From Sulfitobacter sp. W027 (GTDB lineage: Bacteria > Pseudomonadota > Alphaproteobacteria > Rhodobacterales > Rhodobacteraceae): a DNA stretch of 64,000 bases. The notes beneath the pieces were generated by a model. That model was not told where the DNA came from and ran no database searches. It saw only the letters and a program-made list of their open reading frames with translations. The stretch's first letter is position 1. The number at the start of each line of letters is the position of its first letter. The stretch spans positions 559,501 to 623,500 of the forward strand of contig NZ_CP083564.1 in NCBI RefSeq assembly GCF_025143985.1, given 5' to 3'. A program made the position numbers and the translations under genes. Shown piece by piece: positions 18,201-26,109 of this stretch.

Positions 18201-21004
18201 GCAAAGTCGACAAAGCCGGGCGCGCTATCAAGGTTCTGGATCATGCTGTCGAGGGACTGACGCTGTGCCGAAGCACGGGCGGCCTGCGCCACCGAGGCCG
18301 CATTGGTACCGGCATCCTCGCTTTGTGCGGCGATCATGCCGGGGGTCAGCTGCGTGGTTGTGGCGATGCCCGCCTCGCTGCGCACCGAACGGGTGCTGCT
18401 GCGTTGGCCGTCGATCGGCAGGTCGGTCGCATTTACACCGGGGGTCTGGCGTTTGCCGTTGAAATGATCGCGACGTTTGCTGATTTCCTCAAGCGCTTCG
18501 GGGGTACATTGGGCCACCGCAAAATTCTCGGTCCGCAACTCGCCTTTCTTTAGCGGCACCAGACGCGAACCTCCGCGCCGCAGATCGTTGGTGCGGGTCA
18601 CCTGCACCTCGGTCCCGGCGGGGAGGGTTTCTGGTTGGACGAGAAAAGCGTGAGTTACCGGGCGCATTCCGTTCAGCGAATAGGCGCCATCGACGTCGGT
18701 CACCACGAAGAGACCTTCTTGGGTCACGATGCGCACGCCGGGAATACCGGGCTCATCCGAGACACGGTCGCGCAGGCCGTTGCCGTTACAATCCATGAAC
18801 ACAGCGCCCAGAACAGTGCCCTGCCGGGCAAAAACGCCGCCCGAATTATCAAGCCGTACCATGGCGCGGGCGGTCTGAGACTGATGCGGCATGCCGGTAC
18901 CCGCCTGGCGGCCTGACAGGATCGCGGTGTTTTCGTTTCGGCCTTCACGGGCGGCAGCAGAGAATTGCATCACATAGGTCAGCTCATGGCTGGTCAAAGG
19001 CTCAAGCATGCCCAGGTCAAAGCGCAGGTCGCCGTTGCCGATCTGCTGCGGATCGTCCAGCGGCGCGCCGTTGAGGGTGACCGTGCCGGGAACGAAGTTC
19101 ACCCCATAGGCAGGGCGATCGAGGATCTCGCCGCCGATCAACGCCTGATGCATGTTGTTGGTAAAACTGAGAGTGTAGGTGACGAACTCGCCATGACCCA
19201 CGCTGTCGAGATCTGCGGTTTTATCCAGTGCCAGGGGTGTGCCGTAATGCGGATCCACGGGGATGTCAGAGACAAAGAGCGCGCCGCCTGCGTGGCTGAA
19301 GCTTTCTCCAAAGCCCGCAACCATCACGTTGCGGCCCATGCCGACATAGTCTTCGCGCATGGAAGGAAAGATCCAACCGGGTGCATCCATCACGGCATAG
19401 CGGTAGTCGCCTGCAGGCATTTCAGAAAAGGCAAAGAAGCCACGCTGGTCGGTCCACGTGCGGGCCATCTCCGCGCCAGAGTGCATGTCGACGAGCGCGA
19501 TGGCCACGCCGTCGACCGGTGCATTGGTAACGGAGTTAAACAGAAAGTTGCCGGGGTTGATCATCAGATCATCCTCAAGCACCTCATTGTCGCAGATCGC
19601 GGTGGCAATGAAGCTATCGCCAAAATCTGTCGCCATCACGTGATCACTAGCAACGGCGGGCGACATTTGCGCCATCGGCAGCGCGGGCGTGAGGAAGACG
19701 CCGGTGTTGGCTCCAGTCTCGGTCGCGATGATCGTCTCGACATCTCCGGTTAGCATGCTACGGATTGTGATTGGCGTCGTATCGATCTCAACGGTGCCGT
19801 TGCAGACCCCGGCGGTGACGCGCAGACGCGTATCGCTGCCGGGCATGCCATAGGGTTGATCTGCGCCGGTTTCGGGATGCTCGAAATTCAACGTGCCGGC
19901 TGTTTCCATCTCACGTGCATAAAAAACTGTGTTGGAGTCCAGCAGCAGCGTGTTTTCTTGATTGTTGTAGAAGGCCGAGGCGGTGTTATGCACCTCTACC
20001 GCGCCCAAAGCCGTGGGCACACTTACTGAAAAACTAGGGGCAGAGGCATGGCCAACCGCGTAGTCGCCCTCATGAAAAAAGGCCACCGCATCAACCTCAT
20101 CGGAAAGGTCGGTCGGGATAACGCTGATGTACTCGTGAGCAGGCATGCCGCGCATGTGGACCAGCGCCGTCATGGTGCCGGAGTTTTGGATCGCGTGGAA
20201 CGCAGTGTTCAACGGGATTGCATCGCGGAGCAAAACCCCGGTCTGCGGCGTGCCATCGATCAGGATGGGCTGGCCGTCGATCTCAGGATAACCGAAGGCG
20301 TCGCGCTCAGAGTCGTTGCGCAGATGTAAGGTGTAGGTGATGATCGCCCCTTCGTCGGTTTCCGAAATGACTTGCTCTTTAGCGATCTCGAGCCCGCCTT
20401 CTTCGACACGCGATACACCTATCGCCTGACTGCTAAGGCTCTGGCCATCTTCTGACATAGCTGAGGCCGTCAATACGCTCGCGAACTGGGTGCTTATGGG
20501 TGTTTCCGCAGAGATGCGGAATTCGTAGATCAGTTGAAGCCGCTCACCTGCAGCCAACATGAAGGGGGCCGACATATCAGCCGCCGCGTCTTCCGCATCA
20601 ATCTGACCGTTGCCATTCAAATCAGGAAAAAGCGTCTGGTGCGACATCATCGTGGAGCGGCGCTGTCCGCCAATGCTGAGCGATGTAGAAAGCGGGACGT
20701 TGCCGCTGTTGATTACGTCGAAGTAGTAGCGACCAAAGGCACCGCGGGTCAGTAGTAGGTCGGAATAGCCGGTCACTTCCAAGCCGGGAACCGAGGCGAC
20801 CTCGGCCCGAACGGGGTTTGAAAAGACACGCTCCATGATGCCGAGGGAGGTGTTGAAATAGCTGACTTCTGCCACGTTGCGGATGAAAGACCCGCCGGGT
20901 GCCGGGGAGGCTGCTGTAGGTTGGGGCAGGAGGCTCAGGCCCATTGCGGAGGCGCTGATCAGGGCCAGAGCCGGACGGGCTTTAGACATAAGGAAACTGC
21001 GCAT
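15263..21004 (-). CDS. giant exported protein with DUF11 and SdrD-like repeats and a C-terminal outer-membrane beta-barrel-like region
   Basis: A 1913-residue protein with a Sec signal peptide (cleavage near residue 33, QPTAAS). Rough layout: unrecognised Ig-like N-terminal region; DUF11-type domain at about 590-690 (LALDKTADLDSVGHGEFVTY); SdrD/CNA-B-like domain near 735-790 (DCNGNGLRD, SDEPGIPGVR, DVDGAYSL); a linker; another Ig-like region near 1025; then from about 1120 to the end alternating aromatic/polar strands such as YYPVYGDNS, LFVKVEKGRSYVLYGD and YWLYGGEVNYALSEQTSIGARA, consistent with an outer-membrane barrel. Last gene of the three-gene operon. The start is supported by AGGAG. 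Function unknown; an exporter, anchor or adhesin role is speculative. Confidence 0.85.
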   Translation of the reverse strand: MRSFLMSKARPALALISASAMGLSLLPQPTAASPAPGGSFIRNVAEVSYFNTSLGIMERVFSNPVRAEVASVPGLEVTGYSDLLLTRGAFGRYYFDVINSGNVPLSTSLSIGGQRRSTMMSHQTLFPDLNGNGQIDAEDAAADMSAPFMLAAGERLQLIYEFRISAETPISTQFASVLTASAMSEDGQSLSSQAIGVSRVEEGGLEIAKEQVISETDEGAIITYTLHLRNDSERDAFGYPEIDGQPILIDGTPQTGVLLRDAIPLNTAFHAIQNSGTMTALVHMRGMPAHEYISVIPTDLSDEVDAVAFFHEGDYAVGHASAPSFSVSVPTALGAVEVHNTASAFYNNQENTLLLDSNTVFYAREMETAGTLNFEHPETGADQPYGMPGSDTRLRVTAGVCNGTVEIDTTPITIRSMLTGDVETIIATETGANTGVFLTPALPMAQMSPAVASDHVMATDFGDSFIATAICDNEVLEDDLMINPGNFLFNSVTNAPVDGVAIALVDMHSGAEMARTWTDQRGFFAFSEMPAGDYRYAVMDAPGWIFPSMREDYVGMGRNVMVAGFGESFSHAGGALFVSDIPVDPHYGTPLALDKTADLDSVGHGEFVTYTLSFTNNMHQALIGGEILDRPAYGVNFVPGTVTLNGAPLDDPQQIGNGDLRFDLGMLEPLTSHELTYVMQFSAAAREGRNENTAILSGRQAGTGMPHQSQTARAMVRLDNSGGVFARQGTVLGAVFMDCNGNGLRDRVSDEPGIPGVRIVTQEGLFVVTDVDGAYSLNGMRPVTHAFLVQPETLPAGTEVQVTRTNDLRRGGSRLVPLKKGELRTENFAVAQCTPEALEEISKRRDHFNGKRQTPGVNATDLPIDGQRSSTRSVRSEAGIATTTQLTPGMIAAQSEDAGTNAASVAQAARASAQRQSLDSMIQNLDSAPGFVDFAEDTTVSRATQNIRVKGKADLTLALLVNGRELGGDRVGERTSLEKNNVQALEYVAVKLASGENVLTLVGRDGFGIERVRKQLRLTAPGKPARIEILLPETAAANPASVVPIVVRVLDAGGRPVPASGTVTLSARRSLWDVTDIRSSTPGVQAYLDNGEATYNLIPPQVSGPDLITVRSSFGEAEATLTFTPDLNERVLIGVIEGAVSLSGDAGNVLEQDRISSFEETTTGVRGELYLKGVIRGDALLTLRYSSDRDTEDRLFRDIRGEEYYPVYGDNSERGADAQSSSSLFVKVEKGRSYVLYGDIAIEPEASALKLGGLQRVATGAKGHWEDDRVSVTVFAARTAQEQQVQEIRGRGVSGPYDLNLGGYVQGSERVEILVRDEEGGDILSATPLLRGTDYLLDFFRNTITFDTPVRQFDLDGNPVSIRVTYEVEAEGAETYWLYGGEVNYALSEQTSIGARAVHSDAPLGNTARQRMHSAYLQYEDGQGGVWEAEVARSEDAMGEKDTAARLSYEVKTETRHFAFEAIHTGRDFYAQGGLARAGTSQVRLRYGAEIDQRSDIAVSEEYTRDRINSSEQLIVDAIYSRHLSKTLRGEIGFEYSHDRTDRSDENETALILGAHWTPAARPGTVIEAKLRAPLSGDAPTKLTLGLYDEPKNGWRVYNEIELQFGSDELVTRAAYGFSYTLNEWVTGRTEMTKASGASDTNMVQGLSVDWDINQSTSFRADFEHSRNLDTAEGELTSLALGMSWQSGDDNWVGDAELETTWEETGKTHYASLGIAGNVTPDLTVLARSRAALDRRSGANARRLRTRIGAAYRPKDNARLDVLAWYEHRLEEKHTSKETHLWSVDANYEVDADLRINGKYAGQYQKIGTATGAGANTTTQLVQGGLNYEFGDDRFQLGLNATHLWDSEGNSTNGIGAEFGFTPREGVLLALGYNKARGRVAGQSGLYDEGFYFRFNLLLDNSLWTQFDQFLGS

Positions 21005-21073
21005 CAGCTTGCTCCTGTTGCGATCCCAGTGAAGGGCATGAAGTAATTAGGGAGACGGAAACGGGGGTCGAGG

Positions 21074-21111
21074 GGGCGCCCCCGGAGAGCATGGCTCAAC
21101 CGGGGGCGCCC
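21074..21111 (-). other. strong intercistronic stem-loop between the two largest surface-protein genes
   Basis: GGGCGCCCCCGG (21074-21085) pairs perfectly with CCGGGGGCGCCC (21100-21111), a 12-base GC-rich stem with a 14-base loop. No T run follows. It probably dampens read-through into the 1913-residue gene or protects the 3' end of the upstream message. Confidence 0.65.
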
Positions 21112-21121
21112 GAGAGGTCGC

Positions 21122-23755
21122 TTAGTCGTTAACCCGTACGGTGAACTCTACCCGGGCAAAGCCACCGGGAAGGATCGTGCCATGCGCGCTCGACACGTTG
21201 GTCGAGGTGATGGTCGCCGTGCTAGTTCCCGGGAACAGGCTTTCAGAACAGGCACCGCCACAGTTTGTCACCGCGGTATAGGCCGGTGCAGCGTCCGAGA
21301 TGGTCACGTTATCCGCGGCAGAAGCGCCTGTGTTTTCAGCTTCGACCATGTAGCGTATGCACTGGCCCGGTTCGACATCAAGACGTGTCTTGGTAAAGGT
21401 GCCCACGGTGCCATCGCAGCCCGCGTCGATGTACTGATACTTGCTCAGCGTGACATCGCCCGAGATGATGACCACGCGGTCTTCGACGGCGTTGTTGGTC
21501 TGATCAATGTCGGTTCCGGTTCCGTTCAACGTATTGTTGATGGTGATCGTACCGATCTCGGACACACCCTGCGTGGCTGTTGACGGAGTCTGCACGCGGT
21601 AGATCAGCGAGATGCTGTCGCCCGGGGCAAGACCATTCACACCTAGCGAGACACCGTCGGTCAGGTCGTTAAAGTTGTCGATCACCGGCTCGGACGGATC
21701 AATCACGCCGTTGCCGTTCTGGTCCCAGAAGATCGCGCCGGAGAAGTTGGTCAGACCACCTTCGGTAATCGACGCCTCGGTGATGGCCACGTTCCCCTCG
21801 TTCGAGATGGTGTGGAGGATGTCAACAATACCACCGGGCGACGCCTGCGCGCTTTGATTGTCGATGATCTTCACGTCATAGATTTCGTTGACCGTGACTT
21901 GGTTGACGATACGGTCACCCTGTCCTGAAACGGAAGAAACCACCGCGATATCGACCAAAGTATCGCCGGGCAGGGCGTCATCAGCTGGCGTGATCACTGC
22001 ACGGATGGCCTGCGACCCACCTGCCGGGATGGTGCCCGTGTTCGACACGATCGACCCGTCGGGCAGTTGGAATTCAACCGTCCAGCCTGCGGGCAGGGCT
22101 TGATCCAGTGACAGGTTGAAGCTGTCCGAGGTCGGGCCATTGTTTTCGACCAGCATCTCGAAGACGACCGGTGCGCCGGGGTCTGTCGACTGGGTGACCC
22201 ACGGGTTGCCGCCGTTTGTCGGAGCCGCGCCATCGCCTTCGGAACCGACGACAGCGTTTTCGAGGTCGACCGAAGCTGCAAGCACCGCACCGGAGAATTC
22301 GGCGGTCGATACGTCAGTGACGCCCGAGTTGTCCGACGTGGTTGTGATCGTCGCGGTGTAGTTGGTGGTGACTGTTGGTGCGACGTTTGTCGGCAAGGTG
22401 GCAATCAATGTCACCTTGGCGCTATCGCCGATGGCCAGGGGACCAACGGAGCTTACCACCGGTGTGACACCATCTGCCCCGACAAAGCGGAAGGTGGTGC
22501 CAACGGGGAAGTCCACATTGGCCACGTCAAGTTGCAGGCTGTCCGGGCTGTTGGAAAGGTTGGTCAGCACGAATTCCTGACGGATCACGCCACCTTGGTA
22601 GACATCGCCGGTTTCCGTGACGACATCGTTGTTTGCCGCGTCATCATCGGTGGCCGAGGCAATCGCCGCATTGGCAGTGCCGTTGGAGTTGATCGCGGTA
22701 TCGGCAATCGCCACCGCATATTGGTTGTCAACGGTGACGGATGCGGTGTTCGACGGCGGGAAGGCTACGCCATCAACGTCTTGTGTCGCCACGTTAGTGA
22801 TGATGCCTGCATTGGCGGTATCAGCAATTACGGCACGGAAGGTCACCTCACCCGAGCGGCCGGAGCCAACAGAGGAGATCAGGAAGTTGACGTTTTGCCC
22901 ATCATCATAGTCCCAAGCGATCGTCTCGCCGGAGCCGTTTGTGGTGTCGACCACGGTGGAACCGTTGTCATCGTCCAGGGGAGTAGCAGAGTCAGACCAG
23001 CGGGCCGAGCCGGGAACGTAGGTCAGACGGCCATCAAGCACGTCCTGCACAGAGTAGTTGTTGGCCGCGGCCAAGCCGGTGCTGGAGTAGGTCAGTGTGA
23101 TCGTTACCGTATCGCCTGCATCAATGATATTTGGGTTGCCGCCAGAAGCCGGGTCCGCCGTCATCGATTTGACCAATTCGACAATCGCGTCGTTGGAAAT
23201 TGTCAGCGTATCAGTATTGGTGCTCAGCACCGTGCCGTCGAGGGTGGAGGCCGCAGTCACGGTGATCGTATCAGAGCCGGTCGCCGTGGAGGGGACAGAG
23301 GCTTCGATCACGATGCCGAACTGCTCACCCGGCGCGAGGGTTGGTGTCTCGGTCAGCGGTGTGGCGCTATCGGCCACACCGTCCATATTGGCATCGGGGT
23401 AGAAGACCAGCTGCGAAGTGTCGAGTGTGCCGGAATTGGTTTCAACCGCTGTGAGAGAGAAGGCATCCGCGCCGTTACCATCGTTGGTGATGATGTGAGG
23501 CAAGAAGGCTTTACCGCCGGGGGCGATGGTTTCGGTGTTGTCAGAGGTCAGGGTCACGCCAGCAACTTGCTGAACGATCGTCTCAACGGTGTTGGAGGTC
23601 ACCGTGATCGTGTCGCCCGCCGCGTTGGTATAGGTCGCAACTGCTTGGTTTCCGATGACAGAGCCCGCTTCGGGGGCCGCGAAAACGACGGTGCCGATAA
23701 CGGAAGTCAAAGCGATCGCGCTGACAGAGCGCAGGAAGGTTGTTTGGTATTTCAC
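21122..23755 (-). CDS. large exported DUF11/conserved-repeat protein
   Basis: An 877-residue, acidic, Thr/Asn/Asp-rich exported protein. The signal peptide ends near VVFAAP (residue 28). It is built of Ig-like/DUF11 units: for example AGSVIGNQAVATYTNAAGD, then a DUF11 domain near 190-340 (DAGDTVTITLTYSSTG), further repeats with NNGP/NEGN-type motifs, and a final DUF11 unit near 780-877 (LDVEPGQCIRYMVEAENTG) carrying four cysteines. The family is known from surface proteins of marine and cyanobacterial genomes but has no assigned function. The start is a GTG with AGGGA nine bases upstream. Middle gene of the operon; no membrane anchor or sorting signal is seen. Confidence 0.85.
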   Translation of the reverse strand: MKYQTTFLRSVSAIALTSVIGTVVFAAPEAGSVIGNQAVATYTNAAGDTITVTSNTVETIVQQVAGVTLTSDNTETIAPGGKAFLPHIITNDGNGADAFSLTAVETNSGTLDTSQLVFYPDANMDGVADSATPLTETPTLAPGEQFGIVIEASVPSTATGSDTITVTAASTLDGTVLSTNTDTLTISNDAIVELVKSMTADPASGGNPNIIDAGDTVTITLTYSSTGLAAANNYSVQDVLDGRLTYVPGSARWSDSATPLDDDNGSTVVDTTNGSGETIAWDYDDGQNVNFLISSVGSGRSGEVTFRAVIADTANAGIITNVATQDVDGVAFPPSNTASVTVDNQYAVAIADTAINSNGTANAAIASATDDDAANNDVVTETGDVYQGGVIRQEFVLTNLSNSPDSLQLDVANVDFPVGTTFRFVGADGVTPVVSSVGPLAIGDSAKVTLIATLPTNVAPTVTTNYTATITTTSDNSGVTDVSTAEFSGAVLAASVDLENAVVGSEGDGAAPTNGGNPWVTQSTDPGAPVVFEMLVENNGPTSDSFNLSLDQALPAGWTVEFQLPDGSIVSNTGTIPAGGSQAIRAVITPADDALPGDTLVDIAVVSSVSGQGDRIVNQVTVNEIYDVKIIDNQSAQASPGGIVDILHTISNEGNVAITEASITEGGLTNFSGAIFWDQNGNGVIDPSEPVIDNFNDLTDGVSLGVNGLAPGDSISLIYRVQTPSTATQGVSEIGTITINNTLNGTGTDIDQTNNAVEDRVVIISGDVTLSKYQYIDAGCDGTVGTFTKTRLDVEPGQCIRYMVEAENTGASAADNVTISDAAPAYTAVTNCGGACSESLFPGTSTATITSTNVSSAHGTILPGGFARVEFTVRVND

Positions 23756-23784
23756 GTTAATATTCCCTAGTTCTATGGTAGTTG

Positions 23785-23811
23785 GAGAGAGAGAGAGAGT
23801 GAAGAGAGAGG
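23785..23811. repeat. GA dinucleotide tract in the 5' leader of the 877-residue protein gene
   Basis: (GA)7 at 23785-23798, then GT, GA and a shorter GA run. It lies 30-56 bases before the GTG start of the middle gene (CT-rich on the sense strand). Such tracts can vary in length by slippage; whether this one does is unknown. Confidence 0.7.
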
Positions 23812-23819
23812 CGCTGGGC

Positions 23820-24332
23820 TTAGTTCAGACGCACGCGGTAGCTGTTGAAGGCGGAGGCGCCTGCTTCGAGCGGTTCCGAGAGGGTCCAGCGCACTGCGGC
23901 GACGGCATCTTCGGGGAGAGGCTCTTCGGTCATGTTGCCATCGGCATCGACGATCTTGCGGGTGGCGGGAACGGTCGACCATTCCAGCCCTTCCTGCTCG
24001 GGGTCCATCTCGGCCTGGACTTCAAAGACCGCTGCGATGGAGGTCACTTCGGACCCGAGGGCGAGAGAGACGCCATCCGGGACCGGGGCGGCGATAACCA
24101 GACCTTCCATCGCGCCATCGGTCGTATTCTGGTGACGCAACTCATAGGAGATCACTTCGCCCGGGCGGACCGTTTCACGCTCTACGAGGACTTCTTCGCC
24201 CTCGGCATTGGTTTCCACCACGCGAAAGGAGAATTTGCTGGTTAGCGCGTCGGCGGCGGCGGCGAAGCCTGCGATAGACAAAGCCGTACTGGCAATGAAT
24301 GTCTTGGATAACTGGGAGATATGGATACGCAT
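23820..24332 (-). CDS. small exported DUF11-like protein, first gene of the surface-protein operon
   Basis: A 170-residue protein with an N-terminal signal peptide (MRIHISQLSKTFIASTALSIAGFAAAADA). The mature part resembles one DUF11-like beta-sandwich: SFRVVETNAEGEEVLVERETVRPGEVISYELRHQNTTDGAMEGLVIAAPVPDG, ending AFNSYRVRLN. It contains no cysteine. It precedes the 877- and 1913-residue genes by short spacers, so the three are probably one transcript. It may be a partner or minor subunit of the larger proteins; that is an inference from synteny. Confidence 0.8.
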   Translation of the reverse strand: MRIHISQLSKTFIASTALSIAGFAAAADALTSKFSFRVVETNAEGEEVLVERETVRPGEVISYELRHQNTTDGAMEGLVIAAPVPDGVSLALGSEVTSIAAVFEVQAEMDPEQEGLEWSTVPATRKIVDADGNMTEEPLPEDAVAAVRWTLSEPLEAGASAFNSYRVRLN

Positions 24333-24631
24333 CTAGTAGTTCCCTCGTTGGCCGGTGAAGAGCCGGCAGTTGCAATGAACGGACACGCCCATTGCGCTGT
24401 CCTGTTCTCATCTTCGGGGAACCGGATACCGATATCATCTGAGCGAAGGGTTAACTCGCTGAGCCTGTGGTCAGGCCCTTAACCGAAAGGATAGGAGCCT
24501 CTATCGAGTCGCACCGCGCGCTATCATTTGGCGCTGAAGGCGCACTAAGCTGCGGCGGATAGATGGTTAATTTCACGGGGAAAAACGCTGTCCGCGACTC
24601 TTGGATTCGGCGGGCGGCGCCTTATGCCAAA
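24333..24631. other. leader and promoter region of the surface-protein operon
   Basis: About 300 bases without a gene, between the operon start and the terminator of the response-regulator gene. It holds one TATCCTTT motif (separate entry) about 155 bases before the first start codon. The first gene has GAGGG nine bases before its ATG. Nothing else convincing is visible. Confidence 0.6.
24484..24497 (-). promoter_or_regulatory. TATCCTTT motif, copy 2 (upstream of the three-gene surface-protein operon)
   Basis: On the minus strand CCTATCCTTTCGGT, with TATCCTTT at 24493-24486, pointing towards the operon about 155 bases away. One of five similar intergenic copies in this locus; candidate site for the adjacent LuxR-type regulator. 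Confidence 0.45.
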
Positions 24632-24633
24632 GG

Positions 24634-24658
24634 CAAAAACGCCCGCAGGAAGCGGGCG
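24634..24658 (-). terminator. rho-independent terminator of the response-regulator gene
   Basis: On the minus strand CGCCCGC (24658-24652), loop TTCCT, GCGGGCG (24646-24640), followed immediately by TTTTTGCC. It separates the response-regulator gene from the surface-protein operon, so the latter needs its own promoter. Confidence 0.85.
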
Positions 24659-24749
24659 ATCATGGTTACCAAAAAGAGGGGAGGATTGTGAGCGCTACGG
24701 CACGCGTGCGCAGCTATCGCAGGGGCAGATTAAGCGCGAAAAAGCCGCC

Positions 24750-25370
24750 TTAAACGAAGCCAGCATCGCGCGCAATAATTGCGGCATCCGTACGATTCTT
24801 TGCTTCCAGTTTTCGGCAAAGTGTTTTGACATGCAGTTTTATCGTCACTTCCTGTAAATCGAGGTCGCGCGCGATCTCTTTATTCGACTGCGCACTCATC
24901 AATCCGCGCAGCACTTGACGCTCGCGTTCGGACAGGGCTTTCTCAAAATCGGTCTCTTCGGGGTTGTCTTTCCCGGACATGAAGGTGACCGGGGCATAGG
25001 TCTCGCCTGCGGCCATAAACCGAATTGCGTTGACCAGTGACTTGGCGGGCAGGGTTTTCGGAAGGAAGCCAATCGCCCCCATCTCCAGCGCCTGTTCAGC
25101 GATAAGCCGAGTGGCGGTGCCAGAGATCAACCCGACAGGGCGACCTTCGTTGGTATCAAGCACGGTCTGCAACCCTTGCAGCCCTTTCATGCCCGGCATC
25201 GTATAGTCCAGCAGCACAAGGTCGTAGGGCGGCTCGGACTTGATCTTGTCCAGTGCTCCTGCCAGGTCGCTTGCTGCTTCGGTGAGAGTTGCACCATCCG
25301 CGTCGAGAAACATAGCGATGGTCTCTCGGACCATGTCGTGATCATCAGCAATTAAAATACGCAAAGACAT
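24750..25370 (-). CDS. NarL/FixJ-type response regulator
   Basis: A 206-residue two-component regulator. The receiver domain (about 1-118) has the acidic pair near residues 9-10 (IADDHDM), phosphoacceptor Asp in VLLDYTMPGMKG (about 55), Thr/Ser in GLISGTA and Lys in GFLPKTL. The LuxR HTH covers about 140-200 (LSERERQVLRGLMSAQSNKEIARDLDLQEVTIKLHVKTLCRKL). GGAGG precedes the ATG. It lies between the surface-protein operon and the hybrid kinase gene, making it the likely final target of that phosphorelay. Confidence 0.93.
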   Translation of the reverse strand: MSLRILIADDHDMVRETIAMFLDADGATLTEAASDLAGALDKIKSEPPYDLVLLDYTMPGMKGLQGLQTVLDTNEGRPVGLISGTATRLIAEQALEMGAIGFLPKTLPAKSLVNAIRFMAAGETYAPVTFMSGKDNPEETDFEKALSERERQVLRGLMSAQSNKEIARDLDLQEVTIKLHVKTLCRKLEAKNRTDAAIIARDAGFV

Positions 25371-25478
25371 AATGGACCTCCTGAAGCCAAATGTGGCTGG
25401 GTTCTCTTATTGGTAGAATGTGCTTGATGAGAAAGAAAGATAGAACCCCGGGTCAAAACGGGGGCAAAGGCATGCGCG

Positions 25479-25496
25479 GCTATCCTTTGGTATGGG
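25479..25496 (+). promoter_or_regulatory. TATCCTTT motif, copy 3 (upstream of the sensor operon)
   Basis: GCTATCCTTTGGTATGGG, with TATCCTTT at 25481-25488. It is a direct repeat of copy 4, 45 bases downstream (14 of 16 bases identical). It lies between the divergent response-regulator and sensor genes, about 140 bases before the latter. Confidence 0.5.
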
Positions 25497-25523
25497 GCAG
25501 CAGAGCAGGCTGAGACAGGGGTG

Positions 25524-25541
25524 CATATCCTTTAGTATAGG
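25524..25541 (+). promoter_or_regulatory. TATCCTTT motif, copy 4 (upstream of the sensor operon)
   Basis: CATATCCTTTAGTATAGG, with TATCCTTT at 25526-25533. Second half of the tandem pair, about 95 bases before the start of the sulfite-oxidase-fold gene. TCCT and AGGA around TTAGTAT also form a small inverted repeat. Confidence 0.5.
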
Positions 25542-25620
25542 ACCGATGCGCTTCTGCGCCTTCGCCCCTTTCTTAGGGTCAGGGTATGGTCAGGTCATAA
25601 CGCCAGACAAGGAAACAGAC

Positions 25621-26103
25621 ATGATCTTTCAAAATCTCAGCAAGACCATCACCGCTGCCGCTCTCACCTTGGGCCTTGCCGCGGCAGGTGCCGCCCAAGA
25701 CGAAGAAGCCGTACTTGAGGTGACGCTGGCCGATGAGACCCATAGCTTCACCCTGTCGGACCTTAAATCGATGCCGGTTTCGAGCTTTGAGACGACAACC
25801 ATCTGGACCGATGGCGCGCAGGAGTTTGAAGGTGTCTCGCTCAAGCATTTGTTTGAGACACTGAACGTCGAAGAGGGCACGGTTACCGCGACCGCGATCA
25901 ATGACTATGCCGTAGAAATCCCGATGTCCGACGCGGTCGAGGATGGGCCGATCATCGCCTACCACACCAACGGCGAAGAAATGTCTCGGCGGGACAAGGG
26001 GCCGCTTTGGGTGGTCTACCCCTATGACAGCGACATCGCCTATCAGACCGAACTGGTCTACAGCCGATCAATCTGGCAGCTTGACCGGATTAGTGTCGAG
26101 TAA
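25621..26103 (+). CDS. periplasmic protein with sulfite-oxidase (molybdopterin-binding) fold, lacking cysteine
   Basis: A 160-residue exported protein with a signal peptide ending GLAAAGAAQ. The mature part matches small stand-alone oxidoreductase molybdopterin-binding domains: VLEVTLADETHSFTLSDLKSMP, TTTIWTDGAQEFEGVSLKHLFE, NDYAVEIPMSDA, GPLWVVYPYD and a terminal RSIWQLDRISV. There is no cysteine anywhere, so the usual cofactor-ligating Cys is missing and an enzymatic role is doubtful. The start is ATG at 25621 with AAGGAA upstream. It ends a few bases before the hybrid kinase start, suggesting it is the kinase's periplasmic ligand-sensing partner (inference). Confidence 0.82.
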   Translation: MIFQNLSKTITAAALTLGLAAAGAAQDEEAVLEVTLADETHSFTLSDLKSMPVSSFETTTIWTDGAQEFEGVSLKHLFETLNVEEGTVTATAINDYAVEIPMSDAVEDGPIIAYHTNGEEMSRRDKGPLWVVYPYDSDIAYQTELVYSRSIWQLDRISVE

Positions 26104-26109
26104 TTGAGA

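Noticed and set aside
21061..21120. Rho-independent terminator between the two large surface-protein genes
   Set aside because: The stem is strong but no T run follows on the minus strand; called an intercistronic hairpin instead.
22532..23770. Plus-strand open frame of 412 codons
   Set aside because: It mirrors the 877-residue DUF11 protein; its Gly/Arg/Val-rich translation is the product of codon bias on the other strand.
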